Shown piece after piece: positions 31,106 through 38,669 of a stretch of 41,445 nt of DNA. The notes under the pieces are model-generated. The model saw only the letters and a list, made by a program, of their open reading frames with translations, was not told the DNA's origin and did no database searches. The position numbers and the translations under genes were made by a program. The stretch is from Chloroflexota bacterium (GTDB lineage Bacteria > Chloroflexota > Anaerolineae > UBA4142 > SHND01), in the NCBI GenBank assembly GCA_016209205.1, contig JACQWQ010000205.1:1-41445 (forward strand), read 5' to 3'. How positions within the stretch are numbered: the stretch's first letter is position 1; each line of letters starts with the position of its first letter.

Positions 31106-31918
31106 ATGCCATACAACAAACTCTTATTCACTCTCGATTCTGGCGTTGCCACTATTACGCTTAATCGTCCCGAACGCTCGAATGCGTTTGACGAGGAAAT
31201 GACGCGCGAACTGCTCGACGCGTTGAAACAGGTCGAACGCGATGACGCGGTGCGCTGCGTGGTGCTCACGGGCGCGGGCAAAAATTTTTGCGCGGGGCAG
31301 GACCTCAACACGTTTTTGGAGCGCCAGCGTATGCGCGCGGCGAGCGCGCAGGAACGCCCGTTCAGCGTGCGCGAGCATTTGCTGAACGGTTACAACAAAG
31401 TGGTGACACGCATTCGCACCATCGAGAAACCGTTCATTGCGGCGGTGAACGGCGCGGCGGCGGGCGCGGGCTTGGGCGTCGCGTGCGCGTGCGATTTGCG
31501 GTATGCGTCCGAGAACGCGAAATTTCGCATGGCGTTTATCGGCATCGGTCTCGCACCGGATTCCGGCACCGCGTTCACGCTGCCGCGCCTCATCGGTGTC
31601 GGGCGCGCGCTCGATATGGCGCTGACGAATGAGCTCGTGGACGCGCGCGAAGCGTTAGCGTGGGGGCTGGCGAATCGTGTGTATGCGCCGGATGAATTGA
31701 TGCCCGCGACGTTGACGATGGCAAAAACATTGGCGAACGCGCCGACACGCGGCATTGGTTTGACAAAACGCGCGTTCAATCGCGCCCTGACGACCGACTT
31801 GGAAGACGCGCTGGACTATGAGGCGCATTTGCAGGAGATTGCGATTCACACTGCCGACCACGCGGAAGGCATCAACGCCTTTTTGGAAAAACGCGCTCCG
31901 AAATTTCAGGGAAAATAA
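31106..31918 (+). CDS. PaaG-like crotonase-family isomerase
   Basis: 270 residues from ATG 31106 (31067 is in frame but inside the repeat). In place of the two hydratase glutamates it has Gly (AGAGLGVACACD) and Phe (FRMAFIGIGLAPDSG). Asp152 of LAPDSG aligns with the catalytic Asp of PaaG, the ring-1,2-epoxyphenylacetyl-CoA isomerase, and of related enoyl-CoA isomerases. NFCAGQDLNTF is the oxyanion-hole loop. It probably moves a double bond or rearranges an epoxide in an aromatic or unsaturated CoA ester. It pairs logically with the hydratase and thiolase in this region. Confidence 0.82.
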   Translation: MPYNKLLFTLDSGVATITLNRPERSNAFDEEMTRELLDALKQVERDDAVRCVVLTGAGKNFCAGQDLNTFLERQRMRAASAQERPFSVREHLLNGYNKVVTRIRTIEKPFIAAVNGAAAGAGLGVACACDLRYASENAKFRMAFIGIGLAPDSGTAFTLPRLIGVGRALDMALTNELVDAREALAWGLANRVYAPDELMPATLTMAKTLANAPTRGIGLTKRAFNRALTTDLEDALDYEAHLQEIAIHTADHAEGINAFLEKRAPKFQGK

Positions 31919-31929
31919 GGAGAGGTCGT

Positions 31930-32499
31930 ATGACGGTGCGAGCAATGCCGGTAGCGGCTCCAACAAAAGCTGTAACGTATGCGGAATACCGCGCGCTGCC
32001 CGAAAATGGGAAACGTTACGAGGTCCTCGAAGGAGAACTCTACATGACGGCGGCTCCCGTATTGAATCATCAACGCGTGCTGCGCACACTGCTTGGCATT
32101 TTGGACCGCCACATCCAAGCGACAAAATGGGGCGAAATTCTCCCAGCGCCCGTCGAATTGTATCTGGACGAACGCAATTTCGTCGAACCGGATATTGTCG
32201 CCGTATCCAATGCGCGGCGTTCGATTCTGCGCGAAAAAAATATCCAGGGCGCGCCGGACCTCGTAATCGAGATTATTTCGCCCAGCACCGCGCGGACGGA
32301 CCGCATTCGTAAAGCGAAACTATACGCCAAGCATCAGATTCCGCACTACTGGATTGTAGATTATGCCGACAAGACTTTGGAAGCGTTTGAATGGAGCAAA
32401 GGTGGTTATGTGTTAGCCGCCGCGTTAGAAGAGGATCAAGTGTTTGAACCATCACTCTTTCCCGATTTCAAAATTCCATTGCAAACCTTGTGGCATTGA
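31930..32499 (+). CDS. Uma2 family (DUF820) PD-(D/E)XK nuclease-like protein, copy 2
   Basis: 189 residues. TYAEYRALPENGKRYEVLEGELYM at the start, NFVEPDIVAVS (PD motif), DLVIEIISPSTARTDRIRKAKLYAKHQIPHYWIVD (ExK core), then SLFPDFKIPLQTLW, the classic Uma2 ending. It is closer to the standard Uma2 form and shorter than copy 1. GGAGAGG lies before the ATG; only 11 bases separate it from the isomerase gene. Role unknown. Confidence 0.88.
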   Translation: MTVRAMPVAAPTKAVTYAEYRALPENGKRYEVLEGELYMTAAPVLNHQRVLRTLLGILDRHIQATKWGEILPAPVELYLDERNFVEPDIVAVSNARRSILREKNIQGAPDLVIEIISPSTARTDRIRKAKLYAKHQIPHYWIVDYADKTLEAFEWSKGGYVLAAALEEDQVFEPSLFPDFKIPLQTLWH

Positions 32500-32510
32500 T
32501 GGAATGACCG

Positions 32511-32541
32511 CGCGGCGCTTTCCAGAGCGTCGCGTTTTTTT
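32511..32541 (+). terminator. Intrinsic terminator after Uma2 copy 2
   Basis: CGCGGCGCT (32511-32519) and AGCGTCGCG (32526-32534), with one G-U pair, followed by seven Ts. Confidence 0.78.
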
Positions 32542-32593
32542 GCTTTGTGTATTGGCGGTTTGGGAAACGAGGAATGCAAAACCCGTTGAGGGT

Positions 32594-32601
32594 GGTATAA
32601 T
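32594..32601 (+). promoter_or_regulatory. Extended -10 promoter for the coiled-coil protein gene
   Basis: TGGTATAAT spans the site (TATAAT 32596-32601), identical to the extended -10 of the alkyltransferase-like gene. The expected start leaves about 12 bases before the ATG at 32620, including a GAGGG ribosome site. Confidence 0.55.
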
Positions 32602-32619
32602 GGCGGGCGAGGGTTACCA

Positions 32620-33336
32620 ATGGCATTCACCGTCCAAGATTTTCACGATCTAATTCAACTGCTCCAAGCGCGACCCGATTGGCGCGAGGAATTACAGCGG
32701 GTCGTTCTGATGGATCGGTTGCTCGCGCTGCCTGAAATCGTTCGCGATTTGGCGGAGGCGCAAAAGCGCACCGAGGCGCGTCTCGACCAATTGGCTTTGC
32801 GTGTGGCAGAATTGGCGGAGGCGCAAAAGCGCACCGAAGCGCAGATTGCGGCTTTGGGGGAACGAATGGACAGGTTCCAAGCGACGCAAGAGCGCATGGA
32901 ATCGCGTTTGGGGACTTTGAGCGGCGCAGCGTTGGAATTGCGGTTTGCGGAACGCGCGCCCGCTTATTTGAGTCGGCTCGCGCTCAAGGTGCGCGTCATC
33001 CCGCGGCAAGAATTCGTCATGCAGGCGCAAGACGCAATCGAAACAGGAACGCTAACGCAAGCCGAAGCCGATTCGATTGCGCGCTTGGACTTGTTGGCGC
33101 GCGGGGTGCGCCATTCGGATCGCGCGCCAATGCATCTGGCGGTAGAAATTTCAGAGACGATTCGAAGCAAGGATGTGACGCGCGCGGCGCGCCGCGCCAA
33201 ACTGTTGGAACGGCTCTATTCCCAAGTCATTCCCGTCGTGGCAGGAGAAGGCATCAGTCCTGCCGCCAAAGAAGAAGCGGACCAGATGGGCGTGGCGATT
33301 GTTCTAGATGGACGAACGATTGAAGAGGAAGATTGA
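32620..33336 (+). CDS. Coiled-coil protein with C-terminal nuclease-like domain
   Basis: 238 residues. Residues 40-105 are a heptad coiled coil containing a direct repeat (LAEAQKRTEA twice, 21 residues apart). The C-terminal half (110-238) has LAVEISETIRSKDVTRAARRAKLL and YSQVIPVVAGEGISPAAKEEADQMGVAIVLDG. That pattern resembles PD-(D/E)XK-like proteins of the DUF3782 type often seen in Cyanobacteria and Chloroflexi. I cannot name the family with certainty. It has its own promoter and terminator, so is a single-gene unit. Confidence 0.55.
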   Translation: MAFTVQDFHDLIQLLQARPDWREELQRVVLMDRLLALPEIVRDLAEAQKRTEARLDQLALRVAELAEAQKRTEAQIAALGERMDRFQATQERMESRLGTLSGAALELRFAERAPAYLSRLALKVRVIPRQEFVMQAQDAIETGTLTQAEADSIARLDLLARGVRHSDRAPMHLAVEISETIRSKDVTRAARRAKLLERLYSQVIPVVAGEGISPAAKEEADQMGVAIVLDGRTIEEED

Positions 33337-33337
33337 C

Positions 33338-33369
33338 AACAGAACCAAGTCAACTTGGTTCTGTTTTTT
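33338..33369 (+). terminator. Intrinsic terminator after the coiled-coil gene
   Basis: AACAGAACCAAG and CTTGGTTCTGTT pair perfectly around TCAA, followed by a T run. Confidence 0.88.
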
Positions 33370-33374
33370 ATTTG

Positions 33375-33402
33375 TTGATTGCATCACCAGTTCGCGTATA
33401 AT
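33375..33402 (+). promoter_or_regulatory. Promoter for the thiolase gene
   Basis: TTGATT (33375-33380), 16-base spacer, TATAAT (33397-33402). About 25 bases of leader with AAGGAAA precede the ATG at 33434. Confidence 0.7.
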
Positions 33403-33433
33403 CGAAAAACATTTGTAACAAGGAAACGTAACC

Positions 33434-34657
33434 ATGTCAGAAGCAGTCATTATCGAATCTGTGCGCACGCCGATTGGTCGTCACGGCGGCGCGCTTCAAG
33501 ATGTACGTCCTGACGATCTCGCCGCGCGCGTGCTGCAAGAAGTGGTCAAGCGCGCAGGTATTGACGCGTCGCTGATTGAAGAAGTGTATCTTGGCTGCGC
33601 GAATCAGGCAGGCGAAGACAATCGCAACGTCGCGCGCATGGCAACCTTGCTCGCGGGTTTTCCAAAAGGAATCGCGGCGGTCACATTCAATCGTTTGTGC
33701 GCATCGGGGCTGACCGCGCTCAATCACGCCGCGCACGCGATCAAAGCGGGCGAGGGCGATGTGTTTGTCGCGGGCGGGGTCGAATCCATGACGCGCGCGC
33801 CCTATGCTATGCCCAAAAGTGACACGGCGTTTCCGTCGGGCAACGTGACGATTTACGATACGACGCTCGGTTGGCGTTTTCCGAATGAACGCATGAAAAA
33901 AATGTTTCCGCTCGAAGCGATGGGCGAAACGGCGGAAAATATCGTAGAGATGGAAAAAGAAATTTCGCGTGTTGCGCAAGATGAATTCGCGTTCGCGTCG
34001 CAGCAGCGCGCCATCGCGGCAATAGATTCCGGTAAATTCGCGCAAGAAATTGTGCCCGTCGTCATTCCGCAAAAAAGGGGCGAGCCGAAAATCGTGGATA
34101 CGGACGAGCACCCGCGCCGCGACACGACGCTCGAAAAACTTGCCGCGCTCAAGCCCGCGTATCGCGCGGGGGGTTCCGTTACTGCCGGTAACGCGTCGGG
34201 CATCAACGACGGCGCGGCGGCGGTGGTATTGATGAGCGAGGCAAAGGCGCGCGCGTTGGGTTTGAAACCAAAAGCGCGCATCGTTGCCTCGGCTGCCGCA
34301 GGCGTTGACCCGCGCACGATGGGTTACGGTCCCGTCCCCGCGACGAAAAAAGCGTTGCAGCGCGCGGGACTGACGCTTGATGATATTGGTCTGATCGAAC
34401 TCAACGAAGCATTTGCCGTGCAAGCATTGGCGGTGATGAAACATGCGGGCTTTCGCCACGAAATCACAAATGTAAACGGCGGCGCGATTGCGTTGGGACA
34501 TCCGCTCGGCTGTTCGGGCGCGCGTTTGATGACGACGCTGGTGCATGAAATGGAACGCCGCGCGCCGAATGAAACGCGCCCGTACTATGGACTCGCGACG
34601 TTGTGTGTTGGCGTAGGGCAAGGCGAAACGACCATTGTCGAATGGATTGGAGAGTAG
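33434..34657 (+). CDS. Thiolase (acetyl-CoA / 3-oxoacyl-CoA C-acyltransferase)
   Basis: 407 residues, the standard length. Catalytic Cys89 in FNRLCASGL forms the acyl-enzyme. The C-terminal His is in [17 protein letters not shown] and the second Cys in [11 protein letters not shown]. Other signatures: [39 protein letters not shown]. It is closest in style to the PcaF/PaaJ and FadA-type degradative thiolases. It would cleave a 3-oxoacyl-CoA with CoA, completing the hydratase/isomerase route coded upstream; a 3-hydroxyacyl-CoA dehydrogenase is not in the window. It has its own promoter. Confidence 0.92.
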   Translation: MSEAVIIESVRTPIGRHGGALQDVRPDDLAARVLQEVVKRAGIDASLIEEVYLGCANQAGEDNRNVARMATLLAGFPKGIAAVTFNRLCASGLTALNHAAHAIKAGEGDVFVAGGVESMTRAPYAMPKSDTAFPSGNVTIYDTTLGWRFPNERMKKMFPLEAMGETAENIVEMEKEISRVAQDEFAFASQQRAIAAIDSGKFAQEIVPVVIPQKRGEPKIVDTDEHPRRDTTLEKLAALKPAYRAGGSVTAGNASGINDGAAAVVLMSEAKARALGLKPKARIVASAAAGVDPRTMGYGPVPATKKALQRAGLTLDDIGLIELNEAFAVQALAVMKHAGFRHEITNVNGGAIALGHPLGCSGARLMTTLVHEMERRAPNETRPYYGLATLCVGVGQGETTIVEWIGE

Positions 34658-34658
34658 A

Positions 34659-35726
34659 ATGCCACGGCCCCTTTCGGGAAAAACTCCGCTCGACGAATTG
34701 ACCAACAGCATCCGCCGCGTGGCTGCCGTCAAAGCCGCGCTCGAACTCGACGTGTTTTCGCACATTGATAAAGGCAACCGCTCGCTGCCCGCGTTTTGTC
34801 GCGTCACCGGTTTCAATGAACGCGCCGCGCGTTTGCTGCTCGACGCCCTGTCAAACATGGGCTTGATGGTGCGCACCGAATTTGAATACACGCTCGCGCC
34901 GACCGCCGAAACGTTTTTGGTGAAAGGCAAGCACGAGTATTTGGGCGATGTGCTGCTCGCGCAATGGGCATGGGACGCGCGCGGGCAAATGGGCCGCGCG
35001 GTGCGCGGCAACAAACCGCTCAACGCGTGGTTGGAACTCGTCCGGAATTTGCCGCGCGCGCCGCAGACGTGGTATGACGCGCAGGCGGCGCAGCAAGAAT
35101 TTGTCGGCGCGTGGAGTGAGATCCAACTGGATACGCCGCCGAATGCCGCGCTGAATCTTGCCGCGTTCGGCATCGAAGCCGGCTTGCGCGCGTTGGGCGT
35201 ACTGCAGCAATTCACGCGCGCGAAATTGACGGTGCTCGATCACGACGCGCAGTTTCCGCGCTTGCACGCCGTCGTCGAAATCTTGCAATTGTCCAAGCGC
35301 GTCGAATACCAAACCGGGGATTGGTTGACGCCGTTATCTGCGGATACGTACGATCTGGTCGTCGTGGACACGATTACGGAAACGCGCACGATTGAAGAAA
35401 ACATCGGCATTTTGCACAACGCGCACGAGTCGCTCAAGATGGGCGGGTGGATTCTGCTGCGCGCGGCGATGGAAGAAGATGATCGCCGCGGTCCCGGACT
35501 CGTGCCGTTGTGGGCGCTGGATTTGCTTTTGGGGACCGTAGATGCGGACGTGTACACGCGCACCGAGTATCGCGGCATGTTGGAAGCCGCAGGCTTTTTC
35601 GATGTCAAACCGGTCGGCGAACGTTTGAATTTGTGGACGGCGCGGCGCTTGCCTCCTCCCCCGCCGCCGCCGCCGGTGGATACCCTCGCGCCCGATTTTA
35701 TTCCGTCGCCCGAACAGTTGACGTGA
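34659..35726 (+). CDS. Class I SAM-dependent O-methyltransferase-like protein (COMT type), degenerate motif I
   Basis: 355 residues from ATG 34659, one base after the thiolase stop (earlier in-frame starts lie in the thiolase gene). N-terminal winged-helix dimerisation domain: KAALELDVFSHID, GFNERAARLLLDALSNMGLMVR. Methyltransferase part: LTVLDHDAQFP, RVEYQTGDWLTPL, YDLVVVDTITET, LKMGGWILLRAAMEED. The glycine-rich SAM loop (normally DxGxGxG) is replaced by FGIEAGLRALGV. The C-terminus carries a Pro run (PPPPPPPP). Methyl acceptor unknown; SAM binding is uncertain because of motif I. Confidence 0.72.
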   Translation: MPRPLSGKTPLDELTNSIRRVAAVKAALELDVFSHIDKGNRSLPAFCRVTGFNERAARLLLDALSNMGLMVRTEFEYTLAPTAETFLVKGKHEYLGDVLLAQWAWDARGQMGRAVRGNKPLNAWLELVRNLPRAPQTWYDAQAAQQEFVGAWSEIQLDTPPNAALNLAAFGIEAGLRALGVLQQFTRAKLTVLDHDAQFPRLHAVVEILQLSKRVEYQTGDWLTPLSADTYDLVVVDTITETRTIEENIGILHNAHESLKMGGWILLRAAMEEDDRRGPGLVPLWALDLLLGTVDADVYTRTEYRGMLEAAGFFDVKPVGERLNLWTARRLPPPPPPPPVDTLAPDFIPSPEQLT

Positions 35727-35732
35727 AGGAGG

Positions 35733-35811
35733 GCTGCCAACGGCTGCCAAACGGATAAACGGATGCGCGCGTTCCTCATCCGTTTATCCGTTTTGATTAT
35801 CCGTTGGCAGC
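35733..35811. repeat. Double-armed inverted repeat, CCGTTGGCA family (79 bp)
   Basis: Outer arms GCTGCCAACGG and CCGTTGGCAGC, inner arms AACGGATAAACGGATG and CATCCGTTTATCCGTT, all perfect. It starts seven bases after the methyltransferase stop. A half copy is at 28209-28250. Confidence 0.82.
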
Positions 35812-35842
35812 TGGTGTTTTCAGACCAGCGTGAAACGAAAAG

Positions 35843-35875
35843 AAATGCCGCGCCCATGTGTAGGCGCGGCATTTT
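35843..35875. terminator. Bidirectional terminator between convergent genes
   Basis: AAATGCCGCGCC (35843-35854) pairs with GGCGCGGCATTT (35863-35874). The A-rich left and T-rich right flanks suit termination from both sides. It separates the methyltransferase from the leftward BNR gene. Confidence 0.8.
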
Positions 35876-35877
35876 GT

Positions 35878-37305
35878 TCATGGACGAATCTGAATGGGTA
35901 ATGGCGCGTGATCGGATTGCGTCGTTTCAACCGGTTCCAGCGTCGCGGCATTCACGCCCGCGCGGACTGGCAAACCATTCGTCGGCGCGTACGTGGCTTG
36001 TCGGAATTTGTTCTTTTTCTCTAGCGCGCGCGCAAACACAGGGATGGCTTGCCCGTTCACGAACGAGGTCGAAATATAATCGCCGACCATATACCCCAGC
36101 GTCGTGTAGGGCAGCCATTTCAATTTCATCCCGCGCGCCAGAACGATGCGTTCCGACCACGTCGCGCCGCTGTCCGCCGAAGTTGCAAAGCCGACATTGA
36201 GGCGGCACGTCGTCACGCTGCAACTCGTACTGGGATAAAAATAGTACGCCAACGCGAGGTGCGCGGTATTGCCCGACGTGTTCGGGTCGGCGGCAATGCC
36301 GGGAATAAAATGGTCAACCCCCGCGTTCTTTCTATCGAGCGGAATGCGTTTGACGGCGCTCCAATTCACACCGTCGGTGGAAGTGGTCATGACAATGTCG
36401 TTCGCTTTGCAATTTTTGATAAAGCGGCAATCTTGCCACGCCAAATAGATTTTTCCGCCGCCGTCCATTTCTGCGGAAGGCAGCGCGACCGTGCGCAAAT
36501 CTCCCGCGACGTTATGACTCGTGACCGTCGTAATGTTTTGCGGCGCGCTCCAGGTTGCCCCTCCATCCATCGAACGAATCACATACATGCGATTGTTGAA
36601 TCCCAAATAGGGAATGACCACTGTACCATCGGGCAGCGCGAGCGGTTGCACTCCCAAACCGGAGGAACCGAAAGCAAAGGTCGGGGTGCTCCACGTCACG
36701 CCGCCGCCAGAAGAAACGCTGACGTAAATCACGCCTCCATTGTTGGCATCGTCCCACGACGCATAACAGTTGCCGTAATAAGGACTGGCTGCGGCATTGT
36801 CACAAGCAATCCAGTTTTTGTCCAAGCCGAAACCGGGTCCGTCAATCAGAATCGGATTGTCCCAACTCAATCCGCCGTCCGTCGAACGGTGCGCCAGTAT
36901 GCTCTGTCCTGCGCTGCCGATGCCGAGCGTATTGACGAGCCACGCGGCATGTTTGGCGTCATACGCGATGGACGGATCGCTGATGCGTTGATAGGCGCCC
37001 CCGGCATACGCGGTCGTGTTTGGCAAAAAGCCGTACGTCCAGGTCGCGCCGTTGTCGCCCGAGGTCGCCCACCCGATATTGGACGCGCCGCCGTCATAAA
37101 AGCGTCCGGATTGAAATACGGCGACGACGGTCGAGCCGTACGCAAACGTGTCGGGCTCGACTTGGGTGCGGTGCTGACTCGACGTGTTGGTGTAAGGGTC
37201 GCGGCTGATTTTCGTGAGCGCGGGCGCTGCCGCCGTCGCGGATTGCAAAAACACGAGCGCGCTGCTCAATAGTACGATGCTCAATAGGATGCGAAGGTTC
37301 TTCAT
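35878..37305 (-). CDS. Secreted BNR/Asp-box repeat (sialidase-fold) protein
   Basis: 475 residues from ATG 37305, which has GGGAG seven bases upstream inside the end of the previous gene. Signal peptide at 1-25 (SATAAA region). Several Asp-box motifs: SGDNGATWTY, STDGGLSWDN, SSGGGVTWST, SMDGGATWSA, STDGVNWSA, SADSGATWSE. These define a beta-propeller of sialidase fold. No Arg triad could be placed, so it may be a binding or structural propeller and not an active sialidase. It is the last gene of a leftward run after two glycosidase-like genes; secretion suggests a carbohydrate role on the cell surface. Confidence 0.78.
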   Translation of the reverse strand: MKNLRILLSIVLLSSALVFLQSATAAAPALTKISRDPYTNTSSQHRTQVEPDTFAYGSTVVAVFQSGRFYDGGASNIGWATSGDNGATWTYGFLPNTTAYAGGAYQRISDPSIAYDAKHAAWLVNTLGIGSAGQSILAHRSTDGGLSWDNPILIDGPGFGLDKNWIACDNAAASPYYGNCYASWDDANNGGVIYVSVSSGGGVTWSTPTFAFGSSGLGVQPLALPDGTVVIPYLGFNNRMYVIRSMDGGATWSAPQNITTVTSHNVAGDLRTVALPSAEMDGGGKIYLAWQDCRFIKNCKANDIVMTTSTDGVNWSAVKRIPLDRKNAGVDHFIPGIAADPNTSGNTAHLALAYYFYPSTSCSVTTCRLNVGFATSADSGATWSERIVLARGMKLKWLPYTTLGYMVGDYISTSFVNGQAIPVFARALEKKNKFRQATYAPTNGLPVRAGVNAATLEPVETTQSDHAPLPIQIRP

Positions 37306-37306
37306 T

Positions 37307-38590
37307 TCAACTCCCAAATTCGTCGTTGTGTGCAAGGCGGTCCTGCAAAATGATTTCTAGCGCGTTCAAATCGCCGAGCCAACGCTCTACGCGAATGCCC
37401 GCGCGTTTCAAGGCGGCTTCGTCTTCCAAACTCACTTGGGACGTATCACCGACGATGGTTACGCACCGCGCCCGCTTGGCTTCTTGGGCAGAGAAACCGA
37501 ATGCGACGTTAAAGCGCGCGAGGTAATGGCGTGTGAGAACCAGGTGATGCCACTGCGCGCTGTGGCGCGCGCCAAAGAGCAAATAGTGCCGCAGCGGAAA
37601 ACGCGGCGGGGGGGGGGCAGGGGGGGGGGGCGCGGCAGGTTCGCCAACCGGTTCGCCGCGCACAAAGGGCGGCAGGGCTTGAATCGCGTCGAGCGTTTTT
37701 TGGCGCACGCCGGTGGCAGACGACAACCACGCGTCGGCTTCGGGTCCGTACAAAATCCACGGACAAAACGCGTACACAAAATCGGGCAGCGGCGCGCCGT
37801 TGGCGAGACGCTGTGTGCGCAGCATCTCGAACAATGCCGCGTGATAGCGCGCGTGATGCACGTCGTCTATTTTGGGATAACGCGGATCGTTCGCATTGCC
37901 GTACTGCCAACCGCATTCGCCTGCGATGAACGGCGGCACGAAACCGAGCTCGCGTTCAAACACGGGCGCAAATTCCAAAAACTGCAACACCGTGTCGGGA
38001 TCGTCGTTCAGCGTCGCGCCCGGATGATCGCGTTGATTCAAATCGTCGTACGGATAATCGGGCGGATGGTTCGAGCCGTACGGGTGCGGACAAAACCACA
38101 TCCGTTCGATGACTTGTTTCGCGCCGAGAGCTTTCAGTTCGCGCAACACGGCTTCGAGTTCCTCTACGTGCAAAACCTGGAGCCCGGGAAAGCCGCCTTC
38201 GTCGGCAATGCGCGCCGCGTGTTCGCACCAACGCGCAACGAACGCGCGCGGTTTGGGCAGATTGTCGCGCCATTCGTGCGGACTGGACGGCTCGTTGAAA
38301 ATCTGAACGTACGCGGGCAAGTTCATCGCGCGCAGGTATCGCACAAAGCGCACGAAATCAATGACGTTGTCGTCAATCGTGCACAGCCAGCGCGAGATGG
38401 GCAGAATGCCTTGAGTCGCCACCGCGTACGCGGCGCGTCCAAGATCCTCTTCGCTGCGGTGTGGAACCAAGCACCACGTCGCGCGCAGCTGGGTGAGCAC
38501 GGGCACGGCGCGTTCGAGCATGGACGCGGAGAGGTCCAAGCCCAGATGCATGCCGATGCCGTTATCGCGAGGAGGTCGAGGGAAAAGCAA
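37307..38590 (-). CDS. Clan GH-A-like glycosidase domain with poly-Pro linker and unknown C-terminal domain
   Basis: 427 residues if translation begins at TTG 38590. That start is set by alignment to the neighbouring paralog (FPRP...DNGIG) and has no good ribosome site. TIM-barrel acid/base Glu100 in AYVQIFNEP and likely nucleophile Glu225 in FIAGECGWQ are as in clan GH-A. YGSNHPPDYPYDDLNQ is shared with the paralog. A linker encoded by C11-TG-C10 (37608-37630 on the plus strand) gives PPPPAPPPP. The C-terminal domain has GFSAQEAKRARCVTIVGD; I do not recognise it. No signal peptide. One base separates its stop from the BNR gene start. Substrate unknown. Confidence 0.68.
   Translation of the reverse strand: MLFPRPPRDNGIGMHLGLDLSASMLERAVPVLTQLRATWCLVPHRSEEDLGRAAYAVATQGILPISRWLCTIDDNVIDFVRFVRYLRAMNLPAYVQIFNEPSSPHEWRDNLPKPRAFVARWCEHAARIADEGGFPGLQVLHVEELEAVLRELKALGAKQVIERMWFCPHPYGSNHPPDYPYDDLNQRDHPGATLNDDPDTVLQFLEFAPVFERELGFVPPFIAGECGWQYGNANDPRYPKIDDVHHARYHAALFEMLRTQRLANGAPLPDFVYAFCPWILYGPEADAWLSSATGVRQKTLDAIQALPPFVRGEPVGEPAAPPPPAPPPPRFPLRHYLLFGARHSAQWHHLVLTRHYLARFNVAFGFSAQEAKRARCVTIVGDTSQVSLEDEAALKRAGIRVERWLGDLNALEIILQDRLAHNDEFGS
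37608..37630. repeat. Double homopolymer tract in the glycosidase linker (G10-CA-G11 on plus strand)
   Basis: Two long runs separated by two bases, lying between the catalytic-like domain and the C-terminal domain of the 37307-38590 gene. In the given sequence both domains are in frame; a one-base slip in either run would cut off the second. Confidence 0.88.
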
Positions 38591-38595
38591 GCGAT

Positions 38596-38669
38596 GAGGT
38601 ATGAGGACTGAGGACTGAGCGATGCGGCAAAGAATACCGCGCTCAGTCCTTAGTCCTCGTTACTCAGTC
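38596..38669. repeat. Heptamer-based inverted repeat between the two glycosidase genes
   Basis: GAGGACTGAGGACTGAGCG on the left and CGCTCAGTCC...AGTCCTCGTTACTCAGTCCT on the right form an imperfect hairpin built of GGACTGA units. It occupies the 79-base gap and directly precedes the TTG start of the downstream gene. Confidence 0.75.

Noticed and set aside
33437..35215. 592-residue minus-strand open frame opposite the thiolase
   Set aside because: A consequence of the high-GC codon bias; the thiolase and methyltransferase on the plus strand carry all conserved motifs.
36049..37272. 407-residue plus-strand frame opposite the BNR gene
   Set aside because: Low-complexity Arg/Val/Asn antisense frame; the minus-strand gene has signal peptide and Asp boxes.
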